Positions 63,286 to 64,000 of a stretch of DNA of 64,000 bases are shown in pieces; position 1 is the first letter of the stretch; each line of letters starts with the position of its first letter. Position numbers and translations under genes: made by a program. Source of the DNA: Planctomycetota bacterium. GTDB lineage: Bacteria; Planctomycetota; Planctomycetia; Planctomycetales; Planctomycetaceae. The stretch is from positions 1 through 64,000 of the forward strand of contig QQVO01000069.1 of NCBI GenBank assembly GCA_003388505.1. The letters are read 5' to 3'. The notes beneath the pieces are model-generated. The model was not told where the DNA came from, did no database searches, and worked only from the letters and a program-made list of their open reading frames with translations.

Positions 63286-64000
63286 ATGAGCAAGGCGGAC
63301 GAAACTCAATTGCGATCCAGCGACGACGAAGCTCACTTTCGGTTCGGAAAGAACTGGGCGAGATTTCTGGCGAGCCTGAATGACGAACGGATTCAGGGGG
63401 CCGAGGATTCGCTCCGGCGACTGCTCCGCCGGGACTTAAGCGGATGCCGCTTCCTGGACGCCGGCAGCGGGAGCGGCCTGTTCAGCCTGGCCGCACATCG
63501 GCTCGGGGCCGAGGTGATGTCATTCGACGTCGATGCCGATTCAGTCGCCTGCTCGCGCGAACTCAAGCAGCGGTACGCAAGCGACGCGGAGAACTGGAGC
63601 GTTCTGGACGGTTCGCTGCTCGACCGGATTTTCCTAGAATCGCTGGGGAAATTCGATGTGGTTTACTGTTGGGGCGTGGCGCATCACACCGGCAGCATGT
63701 GGACGGCGATCGAAAACCTTTCGTCGCTGGTGAATCCGGGCGGCTCGATCGTGCTCGCGATTTACAACGATCAATTCTATGTGTCGCGGGTGTGGCGAGC
63801 GGTGAAACGCATCTACCAGCGACTGCCTCAGTTCCTGCGCCCGCTGTACGTCGCTGCAATCGGATGCATTTCGTTCGCCAGGCGACTCACGACGACCCTG
63901 CTGGCAAGCCTGCTGCGTCTGCTGACGCTGCGCAACCCGCTCATTCCGTTTCTCAACTGGGCCGGCGAATCAAAGACGCGCGGAATGCACGCCTGGTACG
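63286..64000 (+). CDS. Class I SAM-dependent methyltransferase (partial, runs off the window)
   Basis: From the ATG at 63286 the frame stays open to the last base, so at least 238 residues are present and the C-terminus is missing. It begins MSKADETQLRSSDDEAHFRF then GKNWARFLASLND. The SAM-binding motif is CRFLDAGSGSGLFSLAAHRL, with VMSFDVDADSVACSRELKQR as motif II. FDVVYCWGVAHHTGSMWTAI and VNPGGSIVLAIYND follow, the latter as in UbiE/Coq5-like enzymes. The acceptor is unknown. It is divergent from the DUF1559 gene. Confidence 0.85.
   Translation, partial: MSKADETQLRSSDDEAHFRFGKNWARFLASLNDERIQGAEDSLRRLLRRDLSGCRFLDAGSGSGLFSLAAHRLGAEVMSFDVDADSVACSRELKQRYASDAENWSVLDGSLLDRIFLESLGKFDVVYCWGVAHHTGSMWTAIENLSSLVNPGGSIVLAIYNDQFYVSRVWRAVKRIYQRLPQFLRPLYVAAIGCISFARRLTTTLLASLLRLLTLRNPLIPFLNWAGESKTRGMHAWY

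Overview
The window looks like a chromosome segment of a GC-rich planctomycete, probably of the Planctomycetales. This is inferred from the gene families: a DUF1559 prepilin-like protein, a lipoprotein ending in a DUF1080 domain, a formylglycine-type sulfatase, a sugar dehydrogenase fused to planctomycete-type multi-haem cytochrome domains, MotA/TolQ beside a giant TPR protein, and inactive-looking trypsin/PDZ proteins. Genes lie on both strands in short operons. No rRNA, tRNA, CRISPR array, prophage or complete insertion sequence was recognised.

Layout: 0.5-3.4 kb is a nitrogen module (amt, then two P-II genes, minus strand) behind a near-perfect sigma-54 promoter. 3.7-9.4 kb holds a sulfatase, a PEGA/beta-propeller/DUF1080 lipoprotein and a small lipoprotein coupled to a GH18 protein. 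10.3-15.9 kb has an HTH-receiver protein, a GT39-like glycosyltransferase, an MFS carrier and a CPBP protease. 16.0-20.4 kb is an accessory patch: two PIN toxin-antitoxin pairs, gene fragments, uvrC and an XRE module. 20.6-26.9 kb carries TolQ/TPR and an ABC exporter. 27.3-36.1 kb has rhomboid, SGNH hydrolase, cmk, the dehydrogenase-cytochrome, an App1-like phosphatase and a metallophosphoesterase. 36.2-44.8 kb has trpD, an enolase-superfamily protein, a Gfo/Idh/MocA oxidoreductase, an uncharacterised 576-aa protein, a GT2, sodA and hemL. 44.8-50.6 kb has a lipoprotein and a glycan-decoration cluster (FkbM methyltransferase, ELM1-like transferase, two sulfotransferases, a 2OG-oxygenase-like protein). 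51.0-64.0 kb has a KduD-like SDR, a sigma-54 activator, a CcsA/HemX-like protein with hemA, folD, two trypsin/PDZ proteins, a prenyltransferase-repeat protein, an MFS carrier, a DUF1559 protein and a methyltransferase cut by the window edge.

The most unusual signals are: (1) a diverged second copy of the last ~100 bp of uvrC, so that a ~1.25-kb toxin-antitoxin block sits between two uvrC ends; (2) a 104-bp intergenic repeat present three times, ending in a 17-nt palindrome with compensatory changes; (3) a second repeat family of about 50 bp built on a GCCCTG-N-CAGGGC hairpin; (4) the sigma-54 promoter of the amt operon; (5) a trypsin-like protein with PDZ inserted between its Asp and Ser motifs and both His and Ser replaced; and (6) two genes whose conserved N-termini lack a canonical start codon. 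All functional calls come from reading motifs and overall protein resemblance; no database search was run.
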